From Aulostomus chinensis (lineage: Eukaryota > Chordata > Actinopteri > Syngnathiformes > Aulostomidae): a stretch of DNA of 64,000 bases. How positions within the stretch are numbered: the stretch's first letter is position 1; each line of letters opens with the position of its first letter. The notes beneath the pieces are model-generated. The model was not told where the DNA came from and did no database searches. It worked only from the letters and a program-made list of their open reading frames with translations. A program made the translations under genes and the position numbers. The DNA lies in the NCBI GenBank assembly GCA_037954235.1, contig JBBMOA010000001.1, positions 27,543,074-27,607,073 on the forward strand, read 5' to 3'. Shown piece by piece: positions 1-13,900 of the stretch.

Positions 1-279
1 AACTTCCTGTTGGACGATAAGCGTGTCTCATCCCTGACATGCTAACCTCCTGTAGGACTATCAGGGTGTCTCATCCCTGACATGCTAACTTCCTGTTGGA
101 CTATAAGCGTGTCTCATCCCTGACATGCTAACTTCCTGTTGGACGATAAGCGTGTCTCATCCCTGACATGCTAACTTCCTGTTGGACTATCAGCGTGTCT
201 CATCCCTGACATGCTAACTTCCTGTTGGACGATAAGCGTGTCAAATCCATGACATGCTAACTTCCTGTTGGACTATAAA
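1..279. repeat. 43-bp minisatellite, about 6.5 units, reaching the window edge
   Basis: Six full 43-bp units plus a partial one start at 1, 44, 87, 130, 173, 216 and 259. Each opens with AACTTCCTGTTGGAC and closes with CCCTGACATGCT. Variation is limited to a few positions, such as GGACGATAAG versus GGACTATCAG. The array probably continues left of the window. It has the same period as the large array from 2.77 kb but a different sequence. Confidence 0.95.
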
Positions 280-282
280 GCC

Positions 283-790
283 TGATGTAAGCCTGATTTA
301 TGCTTCTGTGTCGAGTAGTATTCGTACCTACGCCGTCGACGCAGACCCTACGCCGTAGCCTGAAACGCGCCTCCAAAAAATCCTGCTTACCCATCGCGTC
401 GACGCGTGGTGACGTCAACGTCGAGGACTGTGATTGGTCCCGCTCAGAACGTTATTTCCGGTTCAGTCGCGGCACAGCAACACCACCATTTTCAAAGTTT
501 CTGTGGTGAAAGCTCCAAGAAAAAATGGACCAAGCTGAAGAAAGGATGATCGAGGAGGTGCTCAAGTACGACCACCTCTACAACTCCTCTTCGCGGCACT
601 ACAAAGACTGACAAATGGCCAACAATTGTTGTCTGTGACCGGAAGAAAAGCAAGGAATCCGACAAGAGCCCGTAAACAATAAAGACAAAGCCACACCCCC
701 TAGCGGCTTGGCGGTGAATTGCAGAGCAACGCGTTCCCTCGACTCAGAATAAACCAGGCTTTCCAGTCGCACGTGTTTTACCCCCGTGCC
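283..790 (+). mobile_element. Harbinger-like transposon remnant with MADF-type start
   Basis: A GC- and CpG-rich block follows the minisatellite, with the repeated CGTCGACGC and CTACGCCGTAG motifs I associate with ends of fish PIF/Harbinger elements. At 525-611 lies a 28-codon reading frame starting MDQAEERMIEEVLKYDHLYN and ending RHYKD before a stop. This resembles the first helix of the MADF/Myb-like accessory protein of Harbinger elements. The remainder of that domain is absent, so the piece is an internally deleted or non-autonomous copy. AATAAA-like signals occur around 677 and 748. The right boundary and terminal inverted repeats were not resolved; family assignment rests on recognition only. 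Confidence 0.45.
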
Positions 791-1190
791 AGATAAGGAC
801 CCCCATCGGGCTGTGCCACCCTGGAGGGAGCGCCTCTCACAGTCAGTCAGCGGAACCATGCGGATCCGGGCCGGAGCTGTGGGAAGGAGCGCCAATTGTA
901 TCGGGTTGTTGTTTTCTGGACCACAGCAGAACAGGAGCAGCCGGGACTGGAATGTAGAAGTAGGTTATCTTGAAGTTGACTAAGTTATGGTGAACGATAT
1001 TGTGGTTCAACACTTTAATGAGCTTTAAGGCAAACATATTTCATGAGGAAACAACGCCGGAATTGGACGGATTTCAGCGGCACACAACAACGTATCCGAT
1101 ACACCTCATTGGAAACCTGGTGGTCTAAGACTAAGAAACACCAGTCACCATGAAGAAAGGAACTTTTAGCTGAGTACTCATGTTCTTTTC
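791..1190. other. Unassigned sequence between two transposon relics
   Basis: No gene, RNA or repeat was recognised. Short open frames here show no family similarity and lack splice context. It may be the 5' flank or first intron of the hAT relic that follows. Confidence 0.4.
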
Positions 1191-1194
1191 TGCA

Positions 1195-2270
1195 GGTTGA
1201 ATGTGGCATTTGTTGGACAGAAGCGTCTCATCTCAACAAAAGCACCTCTTCAGTGCTGAGGCATGATGGGGCCAGGCATGAGAATGAAGTCCCAGATCCA
1301 CCAGGATGAACTCAGGTATACAGCCACTCTCCAACTGACTCACAGTTGCTTCATTGATCATTAATTCCTATTCATTTCTTCTCTCCTTCATCTTGAACCA
1401 TCCAGCTTCCAGGAGGCAGATGCTGGATGAGGCTCTGCTGAATTTCATCCTGAAGGACTGCCAGCCCCTCAGCACTGTTGAGAGGGAAGGGTTCAGGGAA
1501 CTGGTTCAGGTCCTTGAGCCCCATATGTTTGCCAACCAGAAAGGTTTGTGTGGAAATGATCTAAAGCAGTCGTTGATATCTCCAGTTTATTTCATCTCTA
1601 ATTTCAATGTATTGATTTACTCTGGGTGTCATTTTCAGACCATCAAACAAACGGTGGCCAAAAAGTACCAGGAGGAACGGGAAGGCGTGAAAAAGGAAGT
1701 CCAGCTGCCATGTGGACATCTGTGGACATGGAGGCTCCCTTGGCTCTGACCTGTCACTGCATTCGTGAGAATGAATGTGTTGGGAGTGCAAGACTTTCCA
1801 CAAAGTCACCCTGCTGACAGTTTGGCCCCAGTCCAAAGAGGCCTGATGGAGGACTGGGCCATCACCAACAAAGTGAAGTGTCTTGTGAGCGACGCAGCAC
1901 CAAACATGACAGCATCCACTAGACAGCTCCAAATTCACCACTCAGTCTGCACTGCACATCGTCTGAATCTAGGAGTCAGAAAATCCTGTGATCAGATCCC
2001 CACTTCCATCATCAGACACAAAGCCAGGAACACTGTCACATCCTTCAGATCAGCACTACAGCCAAGGAGAAGCTGGCTCAGGTGCAGCAACAGATGGGAG
2101 GGCCAACCCTGAAACTCATCAGTGAGGTGCCAACACGCTGGAACAGCACACACAGCTGTCAGGGCTGCATGATGAGAGGGAACCACTGTGGGAACCTCTG
2201 GCCTCTCTAAGACAGATTTGACTCCACTGACAGCTGAGGAGTTCACCACCATAGGAGAAGCACTTCTAGT
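1195..2270 (+). pseudogene. Decayed hAT transposase, ZBED-like, with BED finger and intron relics
   Basis: Scattered frames spell a hAT (Ac-like/ZBED) transposase. A BED-type finger lies near 1198-1290 (CGIC ... RHDGARHE). After an acceptor-like tract, 1407-1540 reads DEALLNFILKDCQPLSTVER and on to LEPHMF. A second acceptor (TTTTCAG, about 1638) precedes TIKQTVAKKYQEER. Next come MWTSVDMEAPLALTCH (1710), VKCLVSDAAPNM (1877), ICTAHRLNLGVRKS-like residues (1950), VPTRWNST (2128) and TPLTAEEFTTIGEA (2222). The pieces lie in different frames with stops between them, so the gene is dead. In this family the domains bind transposon ends and catalyse cut-and-paste transposition. The C-terminal dimerisation region is not visible. 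The intron-like interruptions suggest an intron-bearing transposase rather than a retrocopy. Confidence 0.8.
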
Positions 2271-2770
2271 TAACAGAGGTCATTCTAGTAGCCTGGTCCC
2301 TCTGTGGTTGAGCTATAATTTTAGGAAATATGGTCATTATTCAATGGTGACATCTCTCTGCTGAATAATGTAGAACTAAACGGATCCACTGGACCTTCTT
2401 TTTACAAACAGCAGCATGCAGCAGCTGTCCTGAGTGGAAAACTGCACATTTCTGTTGGTGAGAGTTAATCAAGCGATGGACTTTGTCTCTCAACAGAAGC
2501 TGTGTGGAAAAACCCTGCAGCTACGAGCGCTTCAGATTCTGAGAGTGATTCTTACGCCATTGGCTGGTTTAACCTGGCGTCTGACCGTGGAGGTGGCAGA
2601 GAGGAGCGTGACATGGCTGCACAGGTAAATCAACTGAAGCAGTGTTAGTCTTTGGCAGCAGGCCAGGCCGACAAATACTAATGTCTCTGACTGACTGACT
2701 GATGAAGTTGGACCATTGGTCAGCCACAATGATGCATGACCACAAATAGTGGCCTGGGTCTTGATGAAGC
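2271..2770. other. Unassigned tail of the hAT relic region
   Basis: I see no convincing coding homology. The stretch may hold the lost 3' part of the hAT copy. It ends where the 43-bp array starts at about 2771. Confidence 0.35.
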
Positions 2771-5700
2771 TCACAAGACTGTTAGCATCATTTTGATGTC
2801 ATGAGAAACTCTCCCTACATCACTGTAGCATCACTGAGTTTATTAGCAACTCTCACCACAACACTGGAGCCTCATTGTTAGGTTTTTAGCAAGTCTCACC
2901 ACATCACTGTGGTTTCATTTCTTAGTAGCAACTAACTACGTCATTGAAGCATCATTTCTTAGTTTTGTAGCAACTCTCATTGCATCACTTTTGCATCATT
3001 TCTTAGGTTCATAGCAACTCTCATTACATCACTGTAGCATCATTTTGAGGTTCGTAGCAACTCTCACTACATGACTTGTCACCATCATTTTGAGGTTAGT
3101 AGCAACTCTCACCACATCACTGTAGCATCATTTCTTAGGTTCATAGCAACTCTCATTACATTACTGTCAGTATCCTTTTGAGGTTTTTAGCAACTCTCAC
3201 TACATCACTGTAGCATCATTTTCAGGTTAGTAGCAACTCTCACGACATCACTGTAGCATCATTTCTTAGGTGAGTAGCAACTCTCATTACATCACTGTAG
3301 CATCATTTTTAGGTTCGTAGCAACTCTCACTACATCACTCGAGCCTCATTTTTAGGTTAGTAGCAACTCTCATTACATCACTGTAGCATCATTTTGAGGT
3401 TCGTAGAAACTCTCACTACATGACTGTCACGATCATTTTTAATTTAGTAGTAACTCTCACTACATTACTGTAGCATCATTTCTTAGGTTAGTAGCAACTC
3501 TCACGACATCAATGTTAGCATCATTTTGAGGATTTTCGCAACTCACACTACATTACTGTCAGCATCATTTTTAGGTTCATAGCAACTCTAACGACATCAC
3601 TGTAAGGATCATTTTTAGGTTAGTAGCAACTCTCACAACATCACCTTAGCATCATTTTGAGATTAGTAGCAACTCTCACTACATCACAGTGGCATCATTT
3701 CTTAGGTTAGTAGCAACTCTCATTACATCACTGTCAGCATCATTTTCAGGTTTTTAGCAACTCTCACTACATTACTGTCAGCATCCTTTTGAGGTTTTTA
3801 GCAACTCTCACTACATGACTGTCACCATCATTTTGAGGATAGTAGCAACTCTCATTACATCACTCTAGCATCATTTTGAGGTCGGTAACAACTCTCACCA
3901 CATCACTGTAGCATCATTTCTTAGGTACATTGCAACTTTCACAACATCACTTTAGCATCATTTTGAGATTAGTAGAAACTATCACTACATCACAGTGGCA
4001 TCATTTCTTAGGTTTGTAGCAACTCTCACCACATCACTGTAGCATCATTTTGAGGTTCGTAGAAACTCTCACGATATCACTTTCAGCATCATTTTGAGAT
4101 TAGTAGCAACTCTCACCATATTACTTTAGCATCATTTTGAGGATAGTAGCAACTCTCACGACATTACTGGAGCCTCATTTTTAGGTTTTTAGCAACTATC
4201 ACTACATCACTGTGGCATCATTTCTTAGGTTTGTAGCAACTCTCACCACATCACTGTAGCATCATTTTGAGGTTCAAAGAAACTCTCACGACATCACTGT
4301 CAGCATCATTTTAAGGTTAGCAGCAAGTCTCAATACATGACTGTCACCATCATTTTGAGGTTAGTAGCAACTCTCACCACATCACTGTAGCATCATTTCT
4401 TAGGTTAGTTGCAACTCTCATTACATCACTATTGCATCATTTTGAGATGAGTAGCAACTCTCACCCCATCACTGTGGCATCATTTCTTAGGTTAGTAGCA
4501 ACTCTCACCACATCACTGTGGCATCATTTTTAGGTTTTAAGCAACTCTTACTGCATCACTGGAGCATCATTTTGAGATTTGAAGCAACTCTCACCACATC
4601 ACTTTAGCATCATTTTGAGGTTTTTAGCAACTCTTCCTACATCACTGTTGCATCATTTTGAGTTTTTTGAAACTATTACCACATCACTGTCACATCATTT
4701 TGAGATTTTTAGCAACTGTCACTACATCACTGCAGCATCATTTTGAGGTTTTTAGCAACTCTTCCTACATCACTGTTGCATCATTTTGAGATTTTTAGCA
4801 ACTCTCACGACATCACTGTAGCATCATTTGGAGGATAGTAGCAACTCTCACGACATTACTGGAGCCTCATTTTTAAAGGTTTTAAGCAACTCTTACTGCA
4901 TCACTGGAGCATCATTTTGAGGTTTTTAGTCAACCTAATACATTTCTGTAGCATCATTTTGAGGATCGTAGTAACTCTCACTACATCACTGTAGAATCAT
5001 TTTGAGGTTGGTAGCAACTCTCACCACATTACTGTAGCATCATTTTGAGGTTCGTAGCAACTCTCACTACATCACTGTCGCATCATTTTGAGGATAGTCG
5101 CAACTCTCACCACATCACTGTCGCATCATTTTGAGATTTTAAGAAATTCTCACCACATCACTGTAGCATCATTTTGAGGTTTTAAGCAACTCTTACTGCA
5201 TCACTGGAGCATCATTTTCAGGTCCGTAGCAACTCTCACTACATCACTGTAGCATCATTTTGAGGTTTTAGCAACCTAATACATTACTGTAGCATCATTT
5301 TGAGGATCGTAGCAACTCTCACTACATCACTGTTGCATCATTTGAGATTTTAAGCAACTCTCACAACATCACTGTAGCATCATTTGGAGGATAGTAGCAA
5401 CTCTCACCACATCACTGTAGCATCATTTTGAGGTTCGTAGCAACTCTCACTATATCACTTTAGCATCATTTTGAGATTTTTAGCAACTCTCACCACATCA
5501 CTGGAGCATCATTTTGAGGTTCGTAGCAACTCTCACTATATCACTTTAGCATCATTTTGAGATTTTTAGCAACTCTTACCACATCACTGTCGCATCATTT
5601 TGAGATTTTAAGAAACTCTCACCACATCACTGTCGCATCATTTTGAGGTTTTAAGCAACTCTTACTGCATCACTGGAGCATCATTTTCAGGTTTTTAGCA

Positions 5701-6351
5701 ACTCTCACTACATCACTGTCACCATCATTTTGAGGTTTGTAGCAACTCTCACGACATCACTGTCAGCATCATTTTGAGATGAGTAGCAACTCACACCACA
5801 TCACTCTAGCATCATTTTGAGGTCGGTAACAACTCTCACAACATCACTTTAGCATCATTTTGAGATTAGTAGCAACTCTCATTACATCACTGTAGCATCA
5901 TTTTGAGGTTCGTAGAAACTCTCACCATATTACTTTAGCATCATTTTGAGGATAGTAGCAACTCTCACGACATTACTGGAGCCTCATTTTTAGGTTTTTA
6001 GCAACTCTCACTACATCACTGTTGGAGGATAGAAGCAACTCTCACCACATCACTGGAGCATCATTTTGAGGTTCTTAACAACTCTCACTACATTACTGTC
6101 AGCATCATTTTGAGGTTTTAAGCAACTCTTACTGCATCACTGGAGCCTCATTTGAGATTTTAAGCAACTCTCACTACATCACTGTAGCATCATTTTGAGG
6201 TTCGTAGCAACTCTCACTACATCACTGTCACCATCATTTTGAGGTTTGTAGCAACTCTCACTTCATCACTTTCAGCATCATTTTGAGGATAGTAGCAACT
6301 CTCACGACATCACTGTAAGCATCATTTTTAGGTTAGTAGCAACTCTCACGA

Positions 6352-9300
6352 CATCACTCTAGCATCATTTTGAGGTCGGTAACAACTCTCACCACATCAC
6401 TGTAGCATCATTTCTTAAGTAAGTAGCAACTCTCACTACATCACTTTGGCATGATTTTGAAATTACTATCAACTCTCACCACAACACTTAGCATCATTTT
6501 GAGGTTCTTAACAACTCTCACTACATTACTGTCAGCATCATTTTGAGGTTTTAAGCAACTCTTACTGCATCACTGGAGCATCATTTTGAGGTTCGTAGCA
6601 ACTCTCACCACATCACTGTAGCATCATTTCTTAAGTAAGTAGCAACTCTCATTACATCACTTTGGCATGATTTTGAAATTACTATCAACTCTCACCACAA
6701 CACTGTAGCATCATTTTGAGGTTCTTAACAACTCTCACTACATTACTGTCAGCATCATTTTGAGGTTTTAAGCAACTCTTACTGCATCACTGGAGCATCA
6801 TTTTGAGGTTCGTAGCAACGCTCACTATATCACTTTAGCATCATTTTGAGATTTTTAGCAACTCTCACCACATCACTGTCGCATCATTTTGAGATTTTAA
6901 GCAACTCTTACCACATCACTGTAGCATTATTTGGAGAATAGTAGCAACTCTCACCATATCACTGTCGCATCATTTTAAGATTTTAAGAAACTCTCACCAC
7001 ATCACTGTAGCATCATTTTGAGATTTGAAGCAACTCTCATTACATCACTGTAGCATCATTTTGAGGTTTTTAGCAACTCTCACTACATCACTGTAGCATC
7101 ATTTTGAGGGTCGTAGCAACTCTCACTACATTACTGACCGCATCATTTTGATTTTTTTTTTCAACTCTTACCACATTACTGTCGCATCATTTTGAGGTTC
7201 GGAGCAACTCTCACTACATTACTGGTGCATCATTTTGAGGTTCGTGGCAACTCTCACTTCATCACTGTTGCATCATTTGAGATTTTAAGCAACTCTCACT
7301 ACATCACTGTAGCATCATTTGGAGGATAGTAGCAACTCTCACTATATCACTTTAGCATCATTTTGAGATTTTTAGCAACTCTCACCACATTACTGTCAGC
7401 ATCATTTTGAGGTCTTTCGCAACTCTTACCACATTACTGTAGCATCATTTTGAGGTTCGTGGCAACTCTCATTACATCACTTTAGCATCATTTTGAGATT
7501 TTTAGCAACTCTCACTACATCACTGTTGCATCATTTTGAGGTTTTAAGCAACTCTCACCACATTACTGTTGCATCATTTTGAGCTTCGTAGCAACTCTCA
7601 CTACATTACTGTAGCATCATTTTGAGGTTCGTGGCAACTCTCACTACATCACTGTAGCATCATTTTGAGATTAGTAGCATCTCTCACTACATTACTGTAG
7701 CATCATTTTGAGGTTCGTGGCAACTCTCACTACATTACTGTAGAATCATTTTGAGATTAGTAGCATCTCTCACTACATTACTGTAGCATCATTTTGAGGT
7801 TCGTGGCAACTCTCACTACATCCTGTAGCATCATTTTGAGGATTTTAGCAACTCTCCCCACATCACTTCAGCATCATTTTTAGATTTTTAGTAACTCCTA
7901 CTACGTTACTGGAGCATCATTTTGAGGTTCGTAGCAACTCTCACTACATCACTGGAGCATCATTTTGAGGTTCGTAGCAACTCTCACTACATTACTGACA
8001 GCATCATTTGAGGTTTTGAGCAACTCTCATCACATCACTTTCGCATCATTATGAGATTTTTAGCAATTCTCACCACATCACTGTAGCATCATTTTGAGGA
8101 CATTAGCAAATCTCACTTCATGACTGTCAGCATCATTTTGAGGTTCGTAGCAACTCTGACTACATCACTGGAGCATCATTTGGAGTTTTTAGAAACTACT
8201 ACCACATCACTGTCACATCATTTTGAGATTTTAAGCAACTCTCACAACATCATTGTAGCATCATTTTGAGATTTCAAGCAACTCTCACTACATGACTGTC
8301 AGCATCATTTTAAGGTTTTAAGCAACTCTTACTGCATCACTTTAGCATCATTTTGAGATTAGTAGCAACTCTCACCCCATCACTGTGGCATCATTTCTTA
8401 GGTTAGTAGCAACTCTCATTACATCACTGTCAGCATCATTTTGAGGTTTTTAGCAACTCTCACTCCATGACTGTAGCATCATTTTTTAGGTTAGTAGCAA
8501 CTCTCACCACATCACTGTGGCATCATTTTAAGGTTTTAAGCAACTCTTCCTGCATCACTGGAACATCATTTTGAGGTTTTTAGTCAACCGAATACATTAC
8601 TGTAGCATCATTTTGAGGATCGTAGCAACTCTCACTACATCACTGTAGCATCATTTTGAGGTTTTTAGCAACCTAATACATTACTGTAGCATCATTTTGA
8701 GGATCGTAGCAACTCTCACTACATCACTGTAGAATCATTTTGAGGTTCGTAGCAACTCTCACCACATTACTGTAGCATCATTTTGAGGTTCGTAGCAACT
8801 CTAACCACATCACTGTAGCATCATTTCTTAAGTAAGTAGCCACTCTCATTACATCACTTTGGCATGATTTTGAAATTACTATCAACTCTCACCACATCAC
8901 TGTAGCATCATTTCTTTGGTAAATAGCAAACCTCATTATATTACTGTAGCATCATTTTGCGGTTCGTAGCAACTCTCACTACATCACTGTAGCATCATTT
9001 CTTAGGGAAGTAGCAACTCTCATTACACTGCTTTAGCATTATTTTGAAATTACTATCAACTCTCACCACATCACTGTAGCATCACTTCTTAGGTTTGTAG
9101 CAACTCTCATTACATCACTTTAGCATCATTTTGAGGATCGCAGCAATTCTCACGACATCACTGTCAGCATCATTTTGAGATTCGTAGCAACTCTCCCAAC
9201 ATCACTGAAGCATTATTTTGAGGCTCGTAGCAAATCTCACCTCATCACTGTAGCATCATTTCTTAGGTAAGTAGCAACTCTCACCACATCACTGTAGCAT

Positions 9301-10977
9301 CATTTCTTAGGTTTGTAGCAACTCTCATTACATCACTCTAGCATCATTTGGACATTTGTAGCAACTCTCACCACATCACTGTAGCATCATTTCTTAGGTA
9401 AATAGCAACCCTCATTACATCACTTTAGCATAATTTTGCGGTTGGTAGCAACTCTCAGTACATCACTGTCGCATAATTTTGAGGATCGTCGCAACTCTCG
9501 CGACATTACTGTAGCATCATTTTGAGGTTCGTAGCAACTCTCAACACATCACTGTAGCATCATTTGGACATTTGTAGCAACTCTCATTACATCACTGGAG
9601 CATCATTTTGAGATTCGTAGCAACTCTCACTACATTACTGTAGCATCATTTTGAGGATCTTAGCAACTCTCACCACATCACTGTAGCATCATTTCTTAGG
9701 TAAGTAGCAACTCTCACTACATCACTGTTGCATCATTTCTTAGGAAAGTAGCAACTCTCATGACATCACTGTAGCATCATTTCATAGGTAAGTAGCAACT
9801 CTCATGACATCACTTTAGCGTGATTTTGAAATTACTATCAACTCTCACCACATCACTGTCAGCTTCATTTTGAGATTAGTATCAACTCTCACTACATCAC
9901 TGCCACCTCATTTTAAGGATCGTAGCAACTCTCACCACATCACTATCGCATCATTTTGAGGATCGTAGCAACTCTCAATACATCACTGTCGCATCATTTT
10001 GAGGATAGTCGCAACTCTCGCGACATTACTTTAGCATCATTTTGAGATTCGTAGCAACTCTCATTACATCACTGTAGCATCATTAGAGGTTCGTAGCAAC
10101 TCTCACCACATCACTGTAGCATCATTTCTTAGGTAAGTAGCAACTCTCACCACATCACTGTAGCATCATTTCTTAGGTATGTAGCAACTCTCATTACATC
10201 ACTTTAGCGTGATTTTGAAATTACTATCAACTCTCACCACATCACTGTCAGCATCATTTTGAGATTTGTAGCAACTCTCACCACATCACTGTAGCATCAT
10301 TTCTTAGGTAAGTAGCAACTCTCACCACATCACTGTAGCATCATTTCTTAAGTTAGTAGCAACTCTCATTACATCACTCTAGCATCATTTGGACATTTGT
10401 AGCAACTCTCACCACATCACTGTAGCATCATTTCTTAGGTAAATAGCAACCCTCATTACATCACTTTAGCATAATTTTGCGGTTGGTAGCAACTCTCACC
10501 ACATCACTGTCGCATAATTTTGAGGATCGTTGCAACTCTCGCGACATTACTGTAGCATCATTTTGAGGTTCGTAGCAACTCTCAACACATCACTGTAGCA
10601 TCATTTGGACATTTGTAGCAACTCTCATTACATCACTGGAGCATCATTTTGAGATTCGTAGCAACTCTCACTACATTACTGTAGCATCATTTTGAGGATC
10701 TTAGCAACTCTCACCACATCACTGTAGCATCATTTCTTAGGTAAGTAGCAACTCTCACTACATCACTGTCAGCTTCATTTTGAGATTAGTATCAACTCTC
10801 ACTACATCACTGCCACCTCATTTTAAGGATCGTAGCAACTCTCACCACATCACTATCGCATCATTTTGAGGATCGTAGCAACTCTCAATACATCACTGTC
10901 GCATCATTTTGAGGATATTTTCAACTCTCGCGACATTACTGTAGCATCATTTTGAGATTCGTAGCAACTCTCATTAC
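6352..10977 (+). repeat. Higher-order repeat copy A (about 4.63 kb)
   Basis: Left copy of a tandem duplication inside the array. Rare unit variants (GGTCGGTAACAAC, ACAACACTTAGCATC, GATTTTTTTTTTCAAC, a unit with CATCATTAGAGG) occur in the same order as in 10978-15605. Spacing between matching sites is 4,625 bp near 6481, 4,668 bp near 8341 and 9601, and 4,624 bp near 10642. The shifts equal one unit. Copy A has an extra unit near 9765 and lacks one near 7441 relative to copy B. It also contains an older internal duplication: about 9265-9700 matches about 10306-10740 with an offset of 1,041 bp. Confidence 0.93.
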
Positions 10978-13900
10978 ATCACTCTAGCATCATTTTGAGG
11001 TCGGTAACAACTCTCACCACATCACTGTAGCATCATTTCTTAAGTAAGTAGCAACTCTCACTACATCACTTTGGCATGATTTTGAAATTACTATCAACTC
11101 TCACCACAACACTTAGCATCATTTTGAGGTTCTTAACAACTCTCACTACATTACTGTCAGCATCATTTTGAGGTTTTAAGCAACTCTTACTGCATCACTG
11201 GAGCATCATTTTGAGGTTCGTAGCAACTCTCACCACATCACTGTAGCATCATTTCTTAAGTAAGTAGCAACTCTCATTACATCACTTTGGCATGATTTTG
11301 AAATTACTATCAACTCTCACCACAACACTGTAGCATCATTTTGAGGTTCTTAACAACTCTCACTACATTACTGTCAGCATCATTTTGAGGTTTTAAGCAA
11401 CTCTTACTGCATCACTGGAGCATCATTTTGAGGTTCGTAGCAACGCTCACTATATCACTTTAGCATCATTTTGAGATTTTTAGCAACTCTCACCACATCA
11501 CTGTCGCATCATTTTGAGATTTTAAGCAACTCTTACCACATCACTGTAGCATTATTTGGAGAATAGTAGCAACTCTCACCATATCACTGTCGCATCATTT
11601 TAAGATTTTAAGAAACTCTCACCACATCACTGTAGCATCATTTTGAGATTTGAAGCAACTCTCATTACATCACTGTAGCATCATTTTGAGGTTTTTAGCA
11701 ACTCTCACTACATCACTGTAGCATCATTTTGAGGGTCGTAGCAACTCTCACTACATTACTGACCGCATCATTTTGATTTTTTTTTTCAACTCTTACCACA
11801 TTACTGTCGCATCATTTTGAGGTTCGGAGCAACTCTCACTACATTACTGGTGCATCATTTTGAGGTTCGTGGCAACTCTCACTTCATCACTGTTGCATCA
11901 TTTGAGATTTTAAGCAACTCTCACTACATCACTGTAGCATCATTTGGAGGATAGTAGCAACTCTCACTATATCACTTTAGCATCATTTTGAGATTTTTAG
12001 CAACTCTCACCACATTACTGTCAGCATCATTTTGAGGTCTTTCGCAACTCTTACCACATTACTGTCGCATCATTTTGAGATTAGTAGCATCTCTCACTAC
12101 ATTACTGTAGCATCATTTTGAGGTTCGTGGCAACTCTCATTACATCACTTTAGCATCATTTTGAGATTTTTAGCAACTCTCACTACATCACTGTTGCATC
12201 ATTTTGAGGTTTTAAGCAACTCTCACCACATTACTGTTGCATCATTTTGAGCTTCGTAGCAACTCTCACTACATTACTGTAGCATCATTTTGAGGTTCGT
12301 GGCAACTCTCACTACATCACTGTAGCATCATTTTGAGATTAGTAGCATCTCTCACTACATTACTGTAGCATCATTTTGAGGTTCGTGGCAACTCTCACTA
12401 CATTACTGTAGAATCATTTTGAGATTAGTAGCATCTCTCACTACATTACTGTAGCATCATTTTGAGGTTCGTGGCAACTCTCACTACATCCTGTAGCATC
12501 ATTTTGAGGATTTTAGCAACTCTCCCCACATCACTTCAGCATCATTTTTAGATTTTTAGTAACTCCTACTACGTTACTGGAGCATCATTTTGAGGTTCGT
12601 AGCAACTCTCACTACATCACTGGAGCATCATTTTGAGGTTCGTAGCAACTCTCACTACATTACTGACAGCATCATTTGAGGTTTTGAGCAACTCTCATCA
12701 CATCACTTTCGCATCATTATGAGATTTTTAGCAATTCTCACCACATCACTGTAGCATCATTTTGAGGACATTAGCAAATCTCACTTCATGACTGTCAGCA
12801 TCATTTTGAGGTTCGTAGCAACTCTGACTACATCACTGGAGCATCATTTGGAGTTTTTAGAAACTACTACCACATCACTGTCACATCATTTTGAGATTTT
12901 AAGCAACTCTCACAACATCATTGTAGCATCATTTTGAGATTTCAAGCAACTCTCACTACATGACTGTCAGCATCATTTTAAGGTTTTAAGCAACTCTTAC
13001 TGCATCACTTTAGCATCATTTTGAGATTAGTAGCAACTCTCACCCCATCACTGTGGCATCATTTCTTAGGTTAGTAGCAACTCTCATTACATCACTGTCA
13101 GCATCATTTTGAGGTTTTTAGCAACTCTCACTCCATGACTGTAGCATCATTTTTTAGGTTAGTAGCAACTCTCACCACATCACTGTGGCATCATTTTAAG
13201 GTTTTAAGCAACTCTTCCTGCATCACTGGAACATCATTTTGAGGTTTTTAGTCAACCGAATACATTACTGTAGCATCATTTTGAGGATCGTAGCAACTCT
13301 CACTACATCACTGTAGCATCATTTTGAGGTTTTTAGCAACCTAATACATTACTGTAGCATCATTTTGAGGATCGTAGCAACTCTCACTACATCACTGTAG
13401 AATCATTTTGAGGTTCGTAGCAACTCTCACCACATTACTGTAGCATCATTTTGAGGTTCGTAGCAACTCTAACCACATCACTGTAGCATCATTTCTTAAG
13501 TAAGTAGCCACTCTCATTACATCACTTTGGCATGATTTTGAAATTACTATCAACTCTCACCACATCACTGTAGCATCATTTCTTTGGTAAATAGCAAACC
13601 TCATTATATTACTGTAGCATCATTTTGCGGTTCGTAGCAACTCTCACTACATCACTGTAGCATCATTTCTTAGGGAAGTAGCAACTCTCATTACACTGCT
13701 TTAGCATTATTTTGAAATTACTATCAACTCTCACCACATCACTGTAGCATCACTTCTTAGGTTTGTAGCAACTCTCATTACATCACTTTAGCATCATTTT
13801 GAGGATCGCAGCAATTCTCACGACATCACTTTCAGCATCATTTTGAGATTCGTAGCAACTCTCCCAACATCACTGAAGCATTATTTTGAGGCTCGTAGCA

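Noticed and set aside
599..895. Reverse-strand 98-codon frame
   Set aside because: It overlaps the Harbinger-like remnant and unassigned DNA with no homology; judged accidental.
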